The notes beneath the pieces were generated by a model. It saw nothing but the letters and a program-made list of their open reading frames with translations, did not search any database and was not told the DNA's origin. A program made the position numbers and the translations under genes. From positions 1 through 64,000 of the forward strand of contig JAEEZS010000072.1 of assembly GCA_016291905.1 (NCBI GenBank): a DNA stretch of 64,000 nucleotides. Direction: 5' to 3'. Of the stretch, positions 61,418-64,000 are shown piece after piece. This DNA comes from Bacteroidaceae bacterium. Its GTDB lineage: Bacteria; Bacteroidota; Bacteroidia; Bacteroidales; Bacteroidaceae. Every line of letters starts with the position of its first letter. Position 1 is the stretch's first letter.

Positions 61418-64000
61418 TTACTTCACCAATACCTTCTTGCCACCAATAAGGTTGATGCCCTTCGTAGGAGCGTTGAGACGCTGACCCATCACGTTGTAGA
61501 TGACAACGTCGGCAGCGGTTTCGCTGGAGGGCGACGGGGCGATGCCGGTAGCCCACTGTCCGAAGAGTTGCAGCTCGGCAGTGTGCCAGAAGGTGCGGAA
61601 GGTGCCGCCTTCAGGATTGTCGGCATTGCCGGTGTCGGTAGCTGCTATGCGGAGGTAGCGCACAGGAGTCTCGATGGTGAACGCCTCGCTGGCGATGGGA
61701 GTGCTAACACCATTGAAGGGCAAGAACACCTCAGCCAAATCCTCAAAGTCGGTGCCGTTGATGCCACCCGAAATCTTCATCTTCGTGGGATGGTCGTTGG
61801 CGCTGTTGCGGCGTAGCAGGTAGAGGGTGACGTCGCCGGCGAAGTTCGCATTCAGCTTCACCTGCACGTAGTGCAGCGGGTCGCTGACCTGGTTGTGCCA
61901 ATCGGTGTGCCAGAAGGTGGAGGGATTGCCATCAATGAGGTACTCGATGTGCTGGCCCTCGGCGCTGTCGCTGGCATTACTGCTGAGCTGCTTGGCGTCG
62001 GTGATGAGGGTCTCGCCCACCGTGGTGTTAATGGCGCCAAGGCTGAAGTCACGTGCCTCCTGTGCGCTGAACGAACCGTTCTGATAGCCGATGGCAGCGG
62101 TGTTGATGGTCTTCATGAAGGCGTTGTAGTCGTCATCGTTGAGGATGCCCGCCTCGCGATAGTTATCGGCCATACCGGTCAGCGTGGAAATCTGCTGCAT
62201 CAACTGGATATAGGCACGCTTGCAGTCGTAGAGCTCAGCAAACGTCTTCGAGAAGTCCTCGATGTAGGCGTATGCCTCAGCGGGTTCAAGAGGTTTGTTC
62301 ACTCCAATCGTATTCTGCCGGAGATCTTCCAGATGCTTGCGCAGCTCGGCGGAGTAGTTCGGGTAGAGATAGTACTCGTCACCGGCGTTGGTGCCATACA
62401 TCGTGGCCGTCAGGGCGCGGGCACACTGGCCAATGAGGACATCATTCATGGCATCCGAGGCCTCCTCAAGCGAGCCGCGATAGAAGAGCTTCGCACCACC
62501 AAATACCAGCCAGTCGTAGTCGAAGCCCGTGCCGAGGTTGCGAATACCCACCTTGAGCGTGCCGTCGGTGACGACAGCCAGGATGCGGTTCACATAACGT
62601 CCGCCGTGGAAGGCATACGATGCGCCGGTGTAGCTGTTCGGATAGAAGAAGAAGTCGTTGAAGATGACGTCGTAGGGATAGCTGCCTGCATTGGCAATGT
62701 AGCAGTTATCCATGTCAACGGCCTTCTCGAAGGCAATGGGGTCTTCCTGAATAATCATGACGGGCACAAGGTTGTCGTTGGCATAGACCTGGGCGCCATA
62801 GAAGAAGCCTTCGTCGTGGCCCGAGGGACGGTAGAAGGCGTTGAAGTCGAGTTCATAGACGCCGTTGGCCAGGCCAGTGAGCTCCTGATACATGTCGCAG
62901 TTGGTGCGGAATGCCTCAGCCACAGGCATGATGCCGCTGTTCTTGTCGAAGTAACTTCCCGCCTTACCCTGCCAGCCGGTGGAACCGTCGGCGAGGTCGG
63001 CATTCGTGAGCAGCACGGTAACGTCGGTACCTGCCTTTGCCGCCGTAGCGACAACCACACGATAGAGGGCAGCGAGGAACTCACGCTCGGCACGCATATC
63101 GGCCGTACCCAGCTCGGCAACATCCATCACGTAGGGATACGAGCCGTGGGCAAACGTGTCGTCGGGCTCCAACGTGTCGGTGAGGTAGCTCTTCAGCAGG
63201 GCCACATCCTCGCTCTCGTCAGCACTGGCCAGGAAGGCAATCGCCTCTTGAGCCAGAGCCTCGTAGTCCTTGTAAGCGCGCTCGTTCTCCTCAAGCAGCA
63301 CGCGGTACTCACGCATCCGCTTATAAGATGCATAGAAGCCCTCCAGCGTCGTCGAGTTGGCCACGTCTTCCACATAGCTCTCGTAGTTCGTAACGATGTC
63401 GGCGCTGGCCTGCACGTCATAAATCCACGTGTTCTCCTCCTCGCTGAGGATTGTGACAAACTCATACATCGACTCCACGTCGTGGACGTCCATGTAGCGG
63501 TCGCTGATGGGGAGGTAATAGACGATGCCGTGATCGGCTGTGGCGATAGGATAAGGAATCTCGTCCTCGCCGATGGTCTGACGCCACGCTGGGTTGTCGT
63601 AGGCGCCGCCGTTGAGCTGGTAGCAGAGTTTACCCGTGCGGATATCGTCGCCAGCCTTCGTGCCGGCATCGGTGTTGACGCCCTCAATCTCCTTCAGGTA
63701 GAAGCAGTTGGTCTTGGTGCCGCCGTTAGCAAAGAGGCTGAGGTTTGCGCCGCTGGTGATGTGGAAGTCGCCGGCCATGATGCAGTTACGCAACGAGAAG
63801 CTACCGCGCGAGTCGCCGACGAAGCCGCCCGTGCGGTCGATGCAGGCACCATCAGTCTGGATAATGTTGCCCGAGAAGACGCAGTTTACCAGCGTGGCCA
63901 CGCCGTCACCCGCCACGCGGCCGATGAAGCCGCCGCAATGAATCTCGCCGTTGTGGCCGTCGTAGGTGCTGACGATGTCAGCCTCCACCACCACATTCTC
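61418..64000 (-). CDS. Secreted protein with GLUG-like and F5/8C domains, 5' end outside window
   Basis: 861 codons are open to the window edge, in phase with position 64000, so the N-terminus is missing. The visible part starts with GLUG-type repeats (IHCGGFIGRVAGDGVATLVN, CIDRTGGFVGDSRGSFSLRN), common in Bacteroidales surface proteins. A helical region and a module with NGVYELDFNAFYRPSG follow, similar to LTPGLYKATINAFFRIDG of the 53 kb protein. An F5/8C domain (LIDGNPSTFWHTDWHNQVSD) precedes the tail VIYNVMGQRLNAPTKGINLI-GGKKVLVK, which resembles a sorting domain. Glycan binding at the surface is likely; function otherwise unknown. Confidence 0.8.
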   Translation of the reverse strand, partial: ENVVVEADIVSTYDGHNGEIHCGGFIGRVAGDGVATLVNCVFSGNIIQTDGACIDRTGGFVGDSRGSFSLRNCIMAGDFHITSGANLSLFANGGTKTNCFYLKEIEGVNTDAGTKAGDDIRTGKLCYQLNGGAYDNPAWRQTIGEDEIPYPIATADHGIVYYLPISDRYMDVHDVESMYEFVTILSEEENTWIYDVQASADIVTNYESYVEDVANSTTLEGFYASYKRMREYRVLLEENERAYKDYEALAQEAIAFLASADESEDVALLKSYLTDTLEPDDTFAHGSYPYVMDVAELGTADMRAEREFLAALYRVVVATAAKAGTDVTVLLTNADLADGSTGWQGKAGSYFDKNSGIMPVAEAFRTNCDMYQELTGLANGVYELDFNAFYRPSGHDEGFFYGAQVYANDNLVPVMIIQEDPIAFEKAVDMDNCYIANAGSYPYDVIFNDFFFYPNSYTGASYAFHGGRYVNRILAVVTDGTLKVGIRNLGTGFDYDWLVFGGAKLFYRGSLEEASDAMNDVLIGQCARALTATMYGTNAGDEYYLYPNYSAELRKHLEDLRQNTIGVNKPLEPAEAYAYIEDFSKTFAELYDCKRAYIQLMQQISTLTGMADNYREAGILNDDDYNAFMKTINTAAIGYQNGSFSAQEARDFSLGAINTTVGETLITDAKQLSSNASDSAEGQHIEYLIDGNPSTFWHTDWHNQVSDPLHYVQVKLNANFAGDVTLYLLRRNSANDHPTKMKISGGINGTDFEDLAEVFLPFNGVSTPIASEAFTIETPVRYLRIAATDTGNADNPEGGTFRTFWHTAELQLFGQWATGIAPSPSSETAADVVIYNVMGQRLNAPTKGINLIGGKKVLVK

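Overview
The window is chromosomal DNA from a member of the Bacteroidales, probably Prevotellaceae-like (family placement is inference). Evidence: at least nine promoters fit the Bacteroidetes sigma-ABfr consensus (TTTG or TTGG, about 20 bp, TAnnTTTG). Start codons mostly lack Shine-Dalgarno sequences. The families present are typical of the order: TPR/AraC fusion regulator, DUF3109, DUF6089, DUF6242, BT4734-type primase-helicase with HU, three tandem Skp proteins, and secreted proteins ending in type IX-like sorting tails. It lies outside mobile-element-rich DNA, but several spacers carry unusual repeats.

Layout. 1-4 kb: 3' part of a secreted Ig-like protein, divergent from a TPR/AraC regulator; this part looks more AT-rich than the rest. 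4-11.9 kb: tRNA-Leu, superoxide dismutase, an S41 peptidase/outer-membrane protein/topoisomerase IV A operon, and divergently glyS with an FKBP lipoprotein. 12.3-19.3 kb: a divergent Dam-family protein, an alpha/beta hydrolase, a zinc-ribbon membrane protein, DUF3109, gyrB, and a fucose-type permease with its mutarotase. 19.5-24.4 kb: a GH76 enzyme, then an HU/primase-helicase pair bounded on both sides by the same composite repeat. 24.5-41.2 kb: a complete Bacteroidetes dcw cluster (mraZ-rsmH-ftsL-ftsI-murE-mraY-murD-ftsW-murG-murC-ftsQ-ftsA-ftsZ) followed by yqeY and recO; it makes lipid II precursors and the divisome. 41.2-43.5 kb: an AAA/DUF4143 ATPase with three phased upstream repeats, a truncated ORF, and a 352-bp element with 29-bp perfect terminal inverted repeats. 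43.5-52.4 kb: a minus-strand envelope operon (pyrE, SRPBCC, DUF6242, DUF6089, uppS, bamA, three skp, murI) linking outer-membrane protein assembly to peptidoglycan and undecaprenyl supply. 52.4-64 kb: a 1613-residue secreted discoidin-repeat protein, a lipoprotein, tRNA-Glu-rpsT, rpsA, and a truncated second discoidin protein.

The most unusual content is non-coding. (1) The 352-bp element at 42994-43345 holds ten copies of an 11-bp word. (2) Five intergenic arrays of 3-4 units, each exactly 21 or 22 bp long (two DNA helical turns), occur in four spacers; some have palindromic cores kept by paired changes. (3) A 36-nt leader sequence recurs in the same orientation just upstream of two unrelated start codons (fucP and rsmH). 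(4) A 9-bp in-frame repeat expands disordered segments in two unrelated proteins. (5) Three 23-bp cores at exact 52-bp spacing precede the AAA ATPase. These were read by eye; their genome-wide distribution is unknown.
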